This document shows, piece by piece, positions 1 to 12,348 of a stretch of DNA of 64,000 bases. Positions within the stretch are counted from its first letter, which is position 1. Each line of letters begins with the position of its first letter. Position numbers and translations under genes: made by a program. Location of the stretch: assembly GCA_022315425.1 (NCBI GenBank), contig JAIUPT010000031.1, positions 992,001 to 1,056,000 on the forward strand, written 5' to 3'. The notes below the pieces were generated by a model. It was given only the letters and a program-made list of their open reading frames with translations. It was not told where the DNA came from and searched no databases. This stretch comes from Pseudevernia furfuracea (taxonomy: Eukaryota > Ascomycota > Lecanoromycetes > Lecanorales > Parmeliaceae).

Positions 1-1678
1 TGGCGGGGCTGTCATGTTGGCTCTCGTATTGCAAGAATGGCAGTTGTTTTTGTATCCAGATGCTCAAAGGTGCGCTGAAAGGTTGTAAGATTCCATAATC
101 ACGAATAATCATGCCTCGCCGCTCGCGTGGGTCCCTGGGGGGCTGAAGGGCACTAAAGACACGGGGGTGGGAGTTAGTCCGATACATAGGGCTGCTTGTC
201 CTCGGTCCAAACATGACTCCGGGCCAGTCGGTAGCAATACGACTGGCCAACGTCTTTAAAGCATAGCGGTGAGGCCAATAATCATATAAAGACCTCGAGG
301 ACTACCAAAAATACAATTTCCCTCGTCGGCTGAGCCGACATTTGACGTCTCTTGCTAATTTAAGCATTTTTTTTGATTACTCGTACATCCTGACGCCTGC
401 TCTTCCCGAGCTTCCAAGATCTTCCAAGGAGCCAAGATCGTAACGACAGGATCCGAGCAAAGCAGTGCCCCAGCCAAACGTCCGAGCTCCCACCACAAGT
501 GATCAACATCGCAGATGATTTCTCTCCCAACGTCACCCTATCATGGTTTTATACTTGTTGATAGCGTGTTTAGACGCGAGGAATTTGTCAGATCCTGTCT
601 AGACCTCATGCTCGGGAGACAACTCCATCCCGAAATCCAAAACTATTCGTCAGCAAAGGTTGCATGACTGGAAAATCGGTGGACTGAGGAGAGAACACAT
701 TGCTTGCAGACAGTGTGGCTCCAAAGCGTCGTCTTCCAGTCTCTCACCGCCACCTCGCGCAATTCGCTGTGTCGGGCTAGAGTAACGCTAAACACCGACT
801 CCGCTTTGGCCTATGGTAAATCCATGGCAGCACGTCAAGATACATGAACCCGTCAAGTACGGAGTACCATAGCCAGTAATGCTGTACCTCCGCAGCCGAT
901 GCTTATGTGTTCAGCATTTCGCGGACACTAGGTTAGGAAGCCGGCCCAGTCAGCAAGTCTCTATACTGCAGGCCGTAAACACAGCTTCACAATATCTGGT
1001 CATTCGATGCCACTGATTGCACGATAATGTACTTCAGGCTCTTAGCCTGCTGAGGCGGTTCACCAGTAATCTTAGGGTTGAGGGATTTGTGCCCCAATGA
1101 CAGGGCCAAATCTGGGGACTGAAGATCAGCGCCGCGCTGTTTTTTAAAAAAAAGAATGCTGAGTTCTTGACCAGGAATTCTACTCAACATGCTGCAATAA
1201 GTCTCGAGGGTCCCCGCAGAGGACATGATCCCTTCACTCTAGAGCGCTTCAAAATATATTATCCTGCGGTATTTAGCTGGAACATGAAAATGGCCACAGC
1301 CCTGTACGACGAAAAATTTATGATTCATCGTGTTTTATGCTCGTGGGTATTGCGACTCAACATTTGAGATAAATCATAAATCATGTCTAGAATCTGGTCT
1401 CACTGCTTTAATTGTATGGTATTTCATGGCTTTACAATGGTCAATACACTTTGAACCTGATTGAATCTCCCCTGAGAGGTTCAAGTGTTTGCTTGGAGTG
1501 ACTGGAGGCTCAAACCAATGGCCGCAAGTCCCACGAGAACGCGAGTCTTTCAAACAAGATTAGATTCAATACTAACTGAGCTTCCCAAACCTCACCCAAC
1601 CGTATTGCAAGACCAACAAGCTACATTTATCCAATCTATCTGCCTTTGCTGGTCCACGCTCTGGACTGTTACCGCAGT
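1..1678. other. Gene-free upstream region
   Basis: No open frame with recognisable protein features was found on either strand. Frames of 60-80 codons exist but lack composition, motifs or splice continuity that would support a gene. The last few hundred bases probably hold the promoter and 5' leader of the O-methyltransferase that follows. A short T/A homopolymer lies near 1140-1153. Confidence 0.5.
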
Positions 1679-3327
1679 ATGGCTGCTTGCCCCAAAAATC
1701 TACGGCTACTCGCTATGGTAGAGGAGATCAGAATTGCAATCGAGAGTGATGATGCCAGCAATGCGGCTACACGACCCGGTCTACTGACAAAAATCACGCG
1801 TTTAAGAGACGCAGTCGAGGCTCCGCAAGATTCACTTCTACGAATATATGCACAGGTAAGCCATTACCTCAAGCTGGGTTGGACCTTGAATTGCAAAACC
1901 CTGACGGAACCAATATTAGCCGTTGCAGAATGCGGCACTGAGGGTAGCTGTTGAATTGGGCCTGCCCGAGATCATTTCTACATCAAGTTCGCCGAGTCAT
2001 GAGACAGGGACCAGTCTCGCGCAACTGGCTGGAAGGTCTCATGGCGACCCCAAATTGATTAGTATGCATCTGCTCCCTCGCTTTGCATCCCTTGTGCGCA
2101 TCAAGCCGCTCTAATCGGGAAAAACAAACAGCACGCCTGATGAGAGTCCTCACAGCCATGGGCATCTGCGTCGAGGTTGGACCAGAACGCTATATGTCTA
2201 ACGCCTTGAATGAAGTTATAGTGCAACCAGGGTACACCGCTGGTGTCAAATTCCAGTGAGCCATTCCCCTCTGAAGATTTCCGACAGCACTGTTGACAGT
2301 CCACACTAGTTTTGACGTCGAGGTTCCTGTGATTATAAAATTGATTCCATGCTTGGACAAGTATGATTTCCAAGACCCAGCGGTTGCGTCACAGTCTGCT
2401 TTCGATTACGCGTTCGGTGCTTCCTTTTTCGACTGGATGAAGGGAAATCTGGCGACACTCCGCTGTTTTGACTCGTATATGGCTGGACGCCGAGTCGGGA
2501 AAGCTAGCTGGCTCGACTACTATCCCATAGAGGAACGTCTTGTGGAGGGTACGAGCCTGGAGAATGAGATCTTTATGGTCGACATCGGAGGCGGTCAGGG
2601 TCATGATCTGAAGAGTTTGAGTGATAAATACAGCAACAACGGTCTACCGGGACGGTTGATACTACAAGACTTGGTGGCAGACACCCGGGAAGATAGCAGT
2701 ACGACCTTTGAAATCACGGTTCACGATTTCTTCGAACCTCAGCCAGTCAAAGGTGCGCCTCCCCATGATAGACAGAGAACAAGCCCAGTTCCAGAAGTCG
2801 ATGGTAAGGTCCTTTCCCTTTTGCCAATTGCTGACTGCGAACGTCAATCAAGGCGCCCGGGTCTATCGTACGTATTTTCGGAGCTTATTTATCCTCTTTT
2901 GGACTCAGTCTTCAGACTTGAGACATGTTTTGAGAGTGTATACTCTGTAGACATGTTCCTAGGCTCAATATGTCCCTCAATTAGGCAATACTAACTCCGA
3001 ATTTATCATCCAGACCTCCGAGCAATACTCCACGACTGGCCCACCCCCATATGCCGCACCATCCTCTCCCACATCGCGGACGCCATGACCCCAAATTACT
3101 CGAAACTCATCATCCGAGAATTCATCCTTCCCAATACCAGTGTGCCACTCTACACCGCCTGCACAGATATCCGAATGATGCTGTTACATGCGGGAATGGA
3201 AAGGACAGAGAGCCAATGGAAAGAGCTTCTAAAAGAGGTCGGGCTCGAGCTAGAAGGGTTTTGGACTGTGGAAAGAGGTGGGGAGGGTGTCATTGAGGCT
3301 TTGAAGAGAGCCGAAGGCCGGGAATAG
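1679..3327 (+). CDS. SAM-dependent O-methyltransferase (fungal family 2), six exons
   Basis: Predicted small-molecule O-methyltransferase of the type found in fungal secondary metabolism; the substrate cannot be read from sequence. Exons: 1679-1855, 1929-2061, 2132-2242, 2300-2752, 2853-2867, 3014-3327; they sum to 401 codons (400 aa) with no internal stop. Visible are the winged-helix-like region with RLMRVLTAMGI, the SAM-binding motif VDIGGGQGHD, the FFEPQPVKG segment, and LRAILHDWP with the family's catalytic histidine, then a C-terminal GMERTESQW block. The fifth exon is only 15 nt. The donor of intron 3 (GTGTCA at 2243) is weak, and the start ATG is the first that gives a sensible N-terminus, so an upstream exon is possible. 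No cluster partners are adjacent; the next gene is PEX16. Confidence 0.8.
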
Positions 3328-3818
3328 GTTCAAACGAGAAAGAAGCGCGAGGACCAAGAAATGATCGTCGGCTTCCCACGGCAAGCCACATTTACGCCAG
3401 GCCAGGTGGTTTATGCATAGAAGCTGTCGTATGATGCAAGATTAGATTCGGTGAGATGAGAATTATGAGATGAGACGGGAGTCTAGGGAAGGATAGAGAT
3501 GGAGATAGGGATGCAAATGCGCCATTACCAAGACAGCCATTTCGAAAATGGTGGCTGCCCCGCCCAGAATCTGTAGCTTCAGCTCGTTGAAAATAGGTAC
3601 CCTTCTGATGATTACTGAACATACCCAAGGTGTGCCGAGGTGTGCTTCTATCAAAATGTTGAGTTCATGCTAGTATGGCCTACCTTAGAGTACCGACCAA
3701 AGGCGTTGTAGGGCTGAGATGCCTCGGCAAATCAGCGCGCTCGACCTCCATCGCGCTCAACATTGACCTCGACAACATCAATCCAGCATTTTGATGCATT
3801 GAATCAACCTCCAGCAGT
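3328..3818. other. Intergenic: OMT 3' end and PEX16 promoter
   Basis: 491 bp between two same-strand genes. No coding signal was recognised. It should contain the O-methyltransferase terminator and the PEX16 promoter and leader. Confidence 0.4.
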
Positions 3819-5078
3819 ATGGCCACCGACCAGCCTAACGGCATCTCTATCCCTAATGGCGTTCCTCCGAAACCCTCCTCTTCCACCTCCACCTCAACGA
3901 CCTCCCTCACCGCCCGCCTCCGCATCCCCACCACCTACACCACCATCCCATCACAATGGCTCTCCGCCTACCAATCCTTCGTCCGCCACAACTCTTCCCA
4001 AGTCTCCTCCCTCGAATCCGCCCTCCGCTCCCTCACCTACCTCCTCCCCGGCACCCGCTTCGCCGACACGCCCCTCACATCCGAATCCCTGCAAACCTTC
4101 CTCTCATTACTCACCGCATACAACACGCACCTCCTCGCCTCGCCGCCCTTCTCGCCGCAACGGCGCTATGAGCGCTTCTGGGAAGCCAAAAGCAACATCT
4201 ATGCGCGATGCACGGCGCTCTTGAGGACGATACAGTATACGCAATTACTGCTCGAGATGCTCGCCAAGCGCGCGGGGGAGAAAGCCCGATGGCGGCTCAT
4301 AGTGGCGCTGGAGGTCGTCAAGGCCGTGTGTAGATTGTGCATGGGGCGGGCGTCCGGCTCCCGGCCCGTCATCGCGACGGGCGTCGGCGACGAGAGAACG
4401 GAGCGCAGAGTCGATCCCCAACCGGCAGGAGACGCGTGCGCGGACGGTAGCACCGAGGCGGACGGAGCGAAGGAAGGCGAGTGGAAAATGCCACGCACGG
4501 GCATGCGGCTGCCTCGACTTCCTGCTTCATCATCATCATCATCATCCTCATCCTCATCCTCATCCTCGACGGGAATCAGAGGGGGAGGAGAAAGCATCAC
4601 CGAGTTCCTGACCTCGCGCGTCATCACCGCCGACGAGATCAAATCCGCCCGCCGCCTCGTGCACACACTCCACACCCTCCCCGGCCACCTCTCCGAACTC
4701 GTCTACGTCCTGCGCCCCGTGCTCTACGCCCTAGCCCTCCAGCGCTGCCGAGCGAACAAGAAGGACTGGCGACCCTGGCTCCTGGGTCTGAGCATGGAGG
4801 TCGCGGCGCGGCAACTGGGTAAGGCAGATGTGAAGGATAGCGTGGTGGGTGGGTTCAGGGGATTGTCGGGGGTGGAGAGGGAGGAATGGAAGAGAAGGGG
4901 GTGGGGAATGGCGTGGTGGGGGATGCGGGGGGCTTTTTACGAGAATGTGACGAGCGGGGTTGTGAAAGGGGTGGCGGGGAGGTTGAAGGGGAAGGCGGTT
5001 TTGGATATGGTCGGGGTGGTGGCGGAGGACTATGATTTTCTTTGGGGGGAGTATTATTTTCCTACTGCTACTTTGTAG
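3819..5078 (+). CDS. pex16: Peroxisomal membrane biogenesis protein Pex16
   Basis: Intronless 419-codon gene. Pex16 is a peroxisomal or ER membrane protein needed for peroxisome membrane assembly and membrane-protein insertion. The N-terminal half carries the family signature: a YQSFVRHNSSQVSSLESALR-type block followed by LTYLLPGTRF, then LLTAYNTHLL and an AKSNIYARCTALLRTIQYT-like helix. The C-terminus ends with DYDFLWGEYYF, close to the usual Pex16 tail. A poly-serine tract near residues 237-249, coded by TCA/TCC repeats at about 4527-4567, and the flanking charged insert are lineage-specific low complexity. The start is the first ATG of the frame, 9 bp inside a longer open frame on the same strand. 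Confidence 0.92.
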   Translation: MATDQPNGISIPNGVPPKPSSSTSTSTTSLTARLRIPTTYTTIPSQWLSAYQSFVRHNSSQVSSLESALRSLTYLLPGTRFADTPLTSESLQTFLSLLTAYNTHLLASPPFSPQRRYERFWEAKSNIYARCTALLRTIQYTQLLLEMLAKRAGEKARWRLIVALEVVKAVCRLCMGRASGSRPVIATGVGDERTERRVDPQPAGDACADGSTEADGAKEGEWKMPRTGMRLPRLPASSSSSSSSSSSSSSTGIRGGGESITEFLTSRVITADEIKSARRLVHTLHTLPGHLSELVYVLRPVLYALALQRCRANKKDWRPWLLGLSMEVAARQLGKADVKDSVVGGFRGLSGVEREEWKRRGWGMAWWGMRGAFYENVTSGVVKGVAGRLKGKAVLDMVGVVAEDYDFLWGEYYFPTATL

Positions 5079-5541
5079 GGAGGGTGATTTTGGGAAAGTA
5101 TTTGGGACGGATTGTATGGCAGATTGTTGTATGAGTAGAGTACAGCGATACTTCAGACGCATGGAGAAGGACGAAGCAATTTAACGTAATGTTCGATGTG
5201 AAATATGAGATGTTGGCTGTCTTTTATTCGTGTGCTATTGGGAAAGGAATCCACAGAATGGTTCTTGGACGAAGCAGCAATAAGCGACAGCTCCATGACT
5301 GAAGGCCGAGCAACCAATCGTCTCATTGAGCAAGCATCTCATAGTGGATCCTGATACACAAAATATCATACAGCAATGCCCCGAAGACGTATTCTCAAAC
5401 CACCCTACCGCCTCGCTGCATTGAGGGAAGCGAGCTTCGTCTTCATAGTGCAACCAAGTGTCCGGAAGGCCGGTAAGTACCATAACCGTGTCAACATCTG
5501 GCAGACCAGCCCCGATCCGTTGATGCGGCACCACGCATAAT
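5079..5541. other. Convergent 3' intergenic region (PEX16 / Mif2)
   Basis: PEX16 on the plus strand and Mif2 on the minus strand converge here, leaving 463 bp for both 3' UTRs. No further gene signal was seen. Confidence 0.4.
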
Positions 5542-7838
5542 CTAGCTCATAGCGCTCTCATCCATAGTGTTGGTGAGAACCTCGCAGCCCTGTGCGAAAA
5601 AGATGCGGGCAGGTCTTGTGGGGGAGCGGTTGGTGATTGAATAGAAGTTTCCTATCGAGATGTCCAGTCAGCATCAACACTAGACCCTATTATTTACCAT
5701 AAGAGCAGCAAAGAAATCGCTTGGCATAATATACGTGATCTCAGCTAATGCAAAATGACACATCGGCACCAACATCTGAAATTTGTCCCTGATGTTTGGC
5801 GTGGGTGCACACAAATCGTGAATAGAATAATTTCTTCTGCCTCCGCGCTGGTTTGACGTTCCAAAAGAAAACGCGAGTCGTAATGAAAAGCGAAGAGAGA
5901 AGAAGAGCTTACCTCTAGGGACTTGCCACTGTCCCCCTTTGCCAATGCTGAACGTCTTCAACGGCGTACCCATACTGACTTCAACCCGGCCGTAGAAGAC
6001 GAAAAAGACCATCTGCATCTTTCTCGAGTTCTTTACGCGTTTGGCTCCTCCAGGTGGCAGGTCAACCATTCCGGAGCCGAAAAAGTCCAGAGTAAGAGTT
6101 TTTGCGAATTTGAAATCGGCGCCGCTGATGTCGCGCATCTCGATGGCTTCAAATGAATATGCGACCTCTAAAAAGTAGTTAGTATGAGCTGATGCCAAAT
6201 GAAAGCGCCTTCCACGGGGAAATCGAACCTTGCTCCCAGGTATTCTCCTCGTTAAATTTGCCTGTACTTGGATCCCAATCCATCACGTTTGCATGCATAA
6301 TACCTGCATCACGTTCCCAATCATCCCTGTCTTCATCCTCTTCTTCCACCTCTTCGAGCTGAGATTTCGCTCGGGATTGGCTCTTTTTGTAACGATATTT
6401 TTGCTTTGGCCGTTCTTCGACCACCTCGTCTACTCGGACAATCTCTTTAATCCCAGGCAGGGAATCCGCGGTTCTATCACCGAACACGAACCGCTCCCCA
6501 CGCCAGCTCGCCAAAGGCTTGATAGAGTGTCTTCCACTCCGAGTGAGAAGAGCGCCGTTATCATTCGCTGGCGTTTCACTACGTGGGTTGAATCTTGATC
6601 TGGACGCTGACCTAGCACGCACGGATGATGGCTTGTCGCTCGCCTTTTTGGTTGCCTTCATCTGGACGTTGGGGTCGCGCTCCGTCGGCTTCTTTCCTTT
6701 TCCTTTGCTGGTTTGGGCAGGGGCAGCAGGTTTTTCCGCTTCTGCATCTCTGAAAATATCAGGCTTCGCTTTCTTTGTCCTTCCACGGCGAGGTGTCGCA
6801 GGCGCTGGCATTGAAAGAGACATCAGAGACTCATTTGGGTCGACCATCACAGCCTTAGGTGCACGCCCTGGCTTCCTTTTCGGTTCTTTGGCTTCCTTAG
6901 CTCCTGAGGTAGCTTCTGGTTCCGCTATTTGGCTCTCTTCGGGCTCAAAGCCTTGCGGCTGTTGCTCGATGTAGTCTTCCTCTGGAATTCCCTGTTCTAG
7001 CGTGGACTCTCCAATAGGGTGGTCATCCCTATTCGGCAGAATGGCGTCGTCTTCATCATAAATGATGCCGTTGGTAGTGCTTGCACCATTCAACGCATCC
7101 GAATCTCCATCTTCGAGATCGTCCTCCATACTTAGATCAAAGGGCCGTTTGTTCTTGCCCTTGCCAGTAGCCGAACCAAAGTTTTGCGGTACCAGCATAA
7201 CCACTTTCGTCTTAGCCGGCGACCTCTCTATACTCATTCGCGGCTTATCCATCGAAAAATCCAACTGCCTGTTGACCCTGTTCGGAGGCGGATGTGACGT
7301 TGCTCTGGTAGGAGTTCCGTTATTGAGGTTACGAGATGGTGATGACATTGGTCCCACAGATCGAGGCATGGACCTTCTAGGTGATGAGTTGAGGTGTGTT
7401 TTGATTGGGGAAGTCGCACGAGGGGGTAAGCTGATCCTGCCGTTTCGAGTACTTTTGATCAATTCGGAAGGCTCGGGTATCGTACCTATAAAAGACTATT
7501 ATTAGTGACTGAATGAGTTGACACGCATCTCATCGTGTACATGTCTTACTTTCGACAATGTCCATGCTGTCATCTGCAGAATCGGTTACGTCGTGTGTTA
7601 TGCCATTTGGCTGGAATGCCGATTTGGCTGGTGAGGAGAAAGAAGGTATGGGCTCTATGCCGTTCTCATCTCTAACACCGGTATCCTTGAGCTCGACACC
7701 AGTTCGCCTAGACATTGATGATGAGCATGGAGTGAGGAAGTTTTAGGAAGCATTTGCTATTGCCCACCTTCCCTTACGGCCAAGCGCTGTGTAGTCTCCA
7801 GGTCCCCTCTCTTTTCGCGGTGTCTTTCTGGGAGCCAT
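5542..7838 (-). CDS. mif2: Centromere protein Mif2 / CENP-C, five exons
   Basis: Inner kinetochore protein that binds the centromeric CENP-A nucleosome and bridges to the outer kinetochore. Exons on the minus strand: 7838-7768, 7707-7550, 7485-6229, 6167-5913, 5651-5542; 617 codons (616 aa). The N-terminus MAPRKTPRKERG leads into RRTGVELKDTGVRDENG, the conserved Mif2 N-terminal block. The middle is disordered and rich in basic and acidic patches. The CENP-C motif SGRHSIKPLASWRGER is intact, and the C-terminus is the cupin dimerisation fold (FSIGKGGQWQVPRGNFYSI, then ARIFFAQGCEVL). The first intron uses a GTGGGC donor, chosen because it keeps the frame; the last intron is long (261 bp). It diverges from RNase H2A. 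Confidence 0.9.
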
Positions 7839-8180
7839 GACTTGGTGATGCTGTGAGGCTTGCGCACTCTCCAATACCAACTTGGTGCAGATGGATGATA
7901 TCCCTCACACTGATAGTGGTACACTGCGCAAAGTGCTATATGGAAAAGTTCGGCCGTGAAGGAATGCGCGTCGAGTCCGTGATGAGGGTGGGAGGGTGCC
8001 AAGCAAAACAAGGCCTCAACTAGCTTAGCGCAGAACCGGTAGATCTTCGGCACTACGCGCTTTTCCCTCGACACGTCTCCCAAGTTTGAGGCAGTGAATA
8101 ACCGATGTATTCACTCAAGCTCCTTCATCTTGATCTTCTCGAAAGCTACAATCCGTGATTCAATATAATTCACCGACACC
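7839..8180. promoter_or_regulatory. Shared divergent promoter, Mif2 / RNase H2A
   Basis: 342 bp separate the start codons of two divergently transcribed chromosome-maintenance genes, so both promoters and 5' leaders lie here. No specific operator could be assigned by eye. Confidence 0.5.
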
Positions 8181-9265
8181 ATGGAAGAAAGTAATTCACA
8201 GGACATCGCTCAAGAAACCCCTGCTCAAGATGTCTTCATTGCGCCCTCCATTCACGAACAATCCATTCTCGCGGGAGCATCCTATACACATCACTCCGCG
8301 GTTCCCGAAGTCGTCACACAGAACCTCTCAACAGAATGTATTCTCGGTGTCGATGAGGCGGGCAGAGGCCCAGTGCTCGGTAATTTATCCTAATACTTCG
8401 GTATATATGGCAACACTAATCACGATCAAAAGGTCCTATGGTCTATGGTCTACTCTACCTTCCTCTAGCACAACATCGATCACTCCTCGCCCAGACACAT
8501 CGTTTTGATGACTCCAAAGTTCTCACTCCAGCTTTCCGCTCTTCACTCATGAAGACTCTTTGCACTCCAAGCACCGATCTTTATCAAAATTGTGGATGGG
8601 CGACGAGGGTCATGTCAGCTCGTGACATAGGCTCTGGTATGCTCAAGCCAGCGGGAACCTACAATCTGAATGCTCAAGCAATGGACGCAACCATCGACCT
8701 CATTAAAGATGTCTTTGCAAAGGGCATCAATGTTCGAGAGATCTATATCGATACTATTGGAAGTCCTGCAGTGTACCAGAAAAAGTTGGAACGCATCTTT
8801 CCAACAACGATGATCACCGTTGCTAAGAAAGCCGATTCGCTTTACCCTTGCGTTTCAGCTGCTTCTGTATGCGCCAAAGTCACCAGAGATGCTGCGCTCG
8901 AAGTCTGCTATCAGACTTATGCATCTGCCGCTGATGCACTAGAAGAACCGCAAGCAGCTGCAGAGGGCTGGGGTTCCGGGTACCCGTCAGATGCAAGATG
9001 CACAACATGGCTAAAAGGGCATATGGATCCCGTGTTTGGTTGGGGCAGTGAGTGTCGATTCAGCTGGTGTACCGCCAAAGATCTGCTCGAAGCCAAGGGT
9101 ACCGGTACCAAAGTCGATTGGCCGGTAGAAGATGACGAGCAAGGCATGCGGGTGACTGACTTCTTCTCGGCTTCGGCAGACGATGAGGCAGACGATGAGG
9201 CAGACAAGGAATCTAATGAGCTCACGACATGGTTTGGCAGGCCTGTTGCTGAAGAGGTCTTTTGA
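8181..9265 (+). CDS. rnh201: Ribonuclease H2 catalytic subunit A
   Basis: Cleaves the RNA strand of RNA:DNA hybrids and starts removal of misincorporated ribonucleotides in nuclear DNA. Exons 8181-8379 and 8433-9265 with a 53 bp intron splitting the glycine codon of VLG|P; 343 aa. The catalytic acidic residues are visible: Asp58 and Glu59 in GVDEAGRGP, Asp173 in EIYIDTIG and Asp201 in KKADSLYP, followed by SAASVCAKVTRD. The GSGYPSDARCTTWL block near the C-terminal third is typical. The C-terminus has a short acidic DDEADDEAD repeat, a likely species-specific tail. The length is normal for fungal H2A. Confidence 0.95.
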
Positions 9266-9345
9266 AAATCAAACAAATGTGTTTTGTGCACCATCTGTCC
9301 ACCTTCGACCTCACTGCGTGACTTGCGCAGCTGAACCTGCACTAC

Positions 9346-10249
9346 ATGTTAACAAATAACTTGAATCCTAATGCTCACGCTACCGAAAGCGCTGCCGGCA
9401 ACAACAGGGGCTATCAATTCGCAACTGGAGCGAACCCCTGGTGGGTGAGCAGAGATCTCACGCGATTCAATATGTTAGAGGATACCAACTTTCCGGTCGA
9501 GAGGTGGATTATACCCTACGACGACTCCCTATTCTTGGCTACGGCTGCCCAGGTTAGCGGTGGCCTTTGACTTGGACTTGAGGCAGGAAGCCGCTACTGG
9601 GCCAGGAGGAAGAACCAGGAAAGGGTGGCGATGGTACTAAGGGGAGTGGGTTGGGTGCTTGCAGAGACTTTGCAATGCTCATAACGTTCGGAGATCGTGC
9701 ACTATCAACCGAAGAGCATGTAATTGAGATTAGGAATTCACCCGCTGACTCGCCTTTTTCGGGGAAAGCAATGTTCTACAAGGACGCTCCGGCCAATCTC
9801 ATCATAAAGGCAAGAATCTAGAGGATCACTAAGTCTGTCTACATGTGCAGAACCTCACCATTACTGCAACCAGAGCAATCAAAAATCGTAGCCGGCCTCA
9901 GCAGGTACGCTCTCGTCAACCACCATCTCAGTTTCCGCAGCCTAAGTTTGGCTTCGAACCTCGAGGGCCAGCTTTCGGTCTGTTCCAGTCCGTACAGCAG
10001 CAGTCAAGACCTGCATTTCAGGCGCTGAAGAGCAGCAGTGACAAGCCATCACATCAGAGATCAAAGCCGCGTAGTGCACAACCACAGACAGCTCCTCCGA
10101 TACGTATAATTCCAGCAGCAGTCGGCCTCAACTTCATGTCCAAGGTCGAGTTACAAACGTGGAGCAGAGACAACGGCCTCCCCATGCTCGCACCTCAAAG
10201 CCACTCTAATCGAAGAAGCCAAAACAAACACCTATATCAAGACAGCTAA
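9346..10249 (+). CDS. Hypothetical protein, possible two-exon gene
   Basis: Not recognised. Two open frames can be joined in phase by an intron from 9553 (GTTAGC) to 9850 (TGCAG), giving about 202 residues. The first exon encodes an Asn/Ala-rich start followed by an aromatic stretch (NPWWVSRDL). The second exon is rich in Gln, Pro, Ser and Arg with no known motif. The 298 bp intron is longer than most here and the donor is weak. It starts only 80 bp after the RNase H2A stop, so it could be 3' UTR sequence that happens to be open. Low confidence. Confidence 0.22.
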
Positions 10250-11689
10250 CAGAGGCAAGTAATACAGAACAAATTTCACTCTCGAGACGAGCGAACCCAT
10301 GAAGGGTACATCTTTAGAGGAAGTACTACCTCGCTACCAAAGAATTTATCCTGCTCGCATAAGGATGATGAGCTAGTCGTATCCTGTTCGATTATAGGCC
10401 TGTGTGCGTGACAAAGTCTGCAAGACCGCAAGTCAAAGGCCAGCTCCTGAGCACAATGCTGTCAAATCTTTCTTAGAGCAGATCTCCTGTCAGAGCTCTT
10501 CAATCCTTGCTATCTAGCGGTGCTGCTCGCTATTTGATCTGCTAGTAGATTGCATTAGAATCCCATGGTGCTCGTTGCTCCTGCTTGGTTTTCCGCACCC
10601 TCGATATGACAACTCAGCGGCTTTACGTGCCAGCCGATCAATTCCAGAAAACAACTGAGGTACGACTCGATTTATTGATGGCTCCAACGACGGAGGACCA
10701 CAATTGATTCCTCGACGGGCACGTGGCTAAGGTCTCATTGGCTAGGGCCAATCTTGAATTTTTGTACGTTAGCCTCAACTTCTACGTCCAATGAGCATGA
10801 GACTAAAACCACTCCTGTCTTGCCTAGAAGCACGCAAGTTACCAAAGTCAAGTATCTCATACTGGCGTTGTTTGCCTCTGCTCCGTCAGTCAATAAGGCT
10901 CCATACTAGATATACATATATATATAGATGTCTTCTCTACGGGCACTGCCCCAATCTTTACTTCCGAACACACCTTTCAAGCACCGATCGTCAAAGCCAA
11001 TTCTGGTGCTGACGACACGAACTATGTTCCCTGATGATCTGAGCGAGAGTGCTGCCAAGAAAGAATTTGACAGACGTGACTAGCACCCGGTCTGAAGATG
11101 GCTCACACGTGACAGACCATATTTGCCGGGCAGCTATGACAGAAGACATCACTATTTCAGACACCAACACCGATAACGCGGAAGGCAAGAATCTTGAGCA
11201 AAAGATCGCTTGTATTTGTGACATCCCCCTGCCAAGGAGACGAGAAAGCGAGAAGACCCTCGCGGTCATCGACAACGACGTTGGTAGAGCCCTAACGTTT
11301 CTAGCATATCTGGGGCCGCAAGTCTCTGATATCCGGACCCAAGATGCAAGTGTGACAGCATATACATAAGTACGGATCGGTGCGCAGGGTGTGGCTGGTG
11401 GAGATGTACATGCTGCACAGAAAGTTGTCTTGCACTTCAGAATCAACGATGTGGATATCAGATGAGGGAGATGCAACGATTCAGGGGTCGCTGTCGATTT
11501 TGAGCGCTCCTTAATGCATGTGCCGTCCGCAACCATAGCCACGTCAGTATCATGCTCAGGCCTTTTTGTTAAACCCGTGCTAACACACTTGCTGTAGGCA
11601 GTCTCCATTCACGGACGAAAGGGCAACGTAAATCAATCAGGACCATACCACATCCCGGGGACATTTCCATATTCACCTCCGCCACCCGC

Positions 11690-11780
11690 CCTTCCTTCAA
11701 CTGAATCACCAGCACCGCAATTGCGAGCTAGCGTTGGGTTGGCTATACCACACGACCTTCCTTCAACTGAATCGCCAGCA
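11690..11780. repeat. Direct repeat, 25 bp x 2
   Basis: A 25-bp sequence beginning CCTTCCTTCAACTGAATC occurs at 11690-11714 and again at 11756-11780 with one mismatch, a period of 66 bp. The function is unknown. Confidence 0.8.
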
Positions 11781-12303
11781 GAAAAAGAATGCGTGAGGCA
11801 ACGAAGGCGTTGGAAGCGTCGCCACGGAGAGTGCACGTGCACACTTCTAGACGCAGGACGCATTGCTCTCCACCGATTCCAAGAGGCAGCGCCGGGACTG
11901 GCAGGGGATCTTCCGAGAAGAAGGCAAGTGAACAAGCAAGTACGAGCTGTGGTTTTGGCAGCTTTACAGGGTCGGGTTCGGTGTCGAACGTGGATTGGCG
12001 GCCCTCTCGTGAAACATGACTGTAGATGTGTACATCGTCAGAGCTCTGGACAGACCGAGACTTCGGAGGAGATCGCCAGCAGCAATGTAAGTCTGTCCGT
12101 CCTTCGGCTCCGGGACGCGGTGCTGAAATCTCTCTGCTTTTCCCTGTAGTATTTCACCGTTGAAATCCTTGCTCTGCTCTTGGCCCGGGTGGAGGGTGAC
12201 AACCTTCGGTAACTTTGGAGCACGCCTCCGGCGAGCAGCGTTGTTGTGACGCAGCGTTCGAGTCGAGCGTGGGATACCCAGACGACGTTGGCTTGTGCTC
12301 TCG

Positions 12304-12348
12304 TTGAGCACGAGAACGTCACTCGAATGCGAGCTTGAGCACGAGAAC
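12304..12348. repeat. Direct repeat, 14 bp x 2
   Basis: TTGAGCACGAGAAC is found at 12304-12317 and 12335-12348, 31 bp apart, and both copies continue with a similar NTCA. It is probably a local duplication. Confidence 0.7.

Noticed and set aside
4199..4675. 158-codon minus-strand frame with acidic run inside PEX16
   Set aside because: It mirrors the poly-serine tract of PEX16; a shadow frame.
10991..11608. 205-codon minus-strand frame
   Set aside because: Ser/Thr/Arg-rich composition without motif, overlapping an equally open plus-strand frame (11049-11369). Neither shows a family feature.
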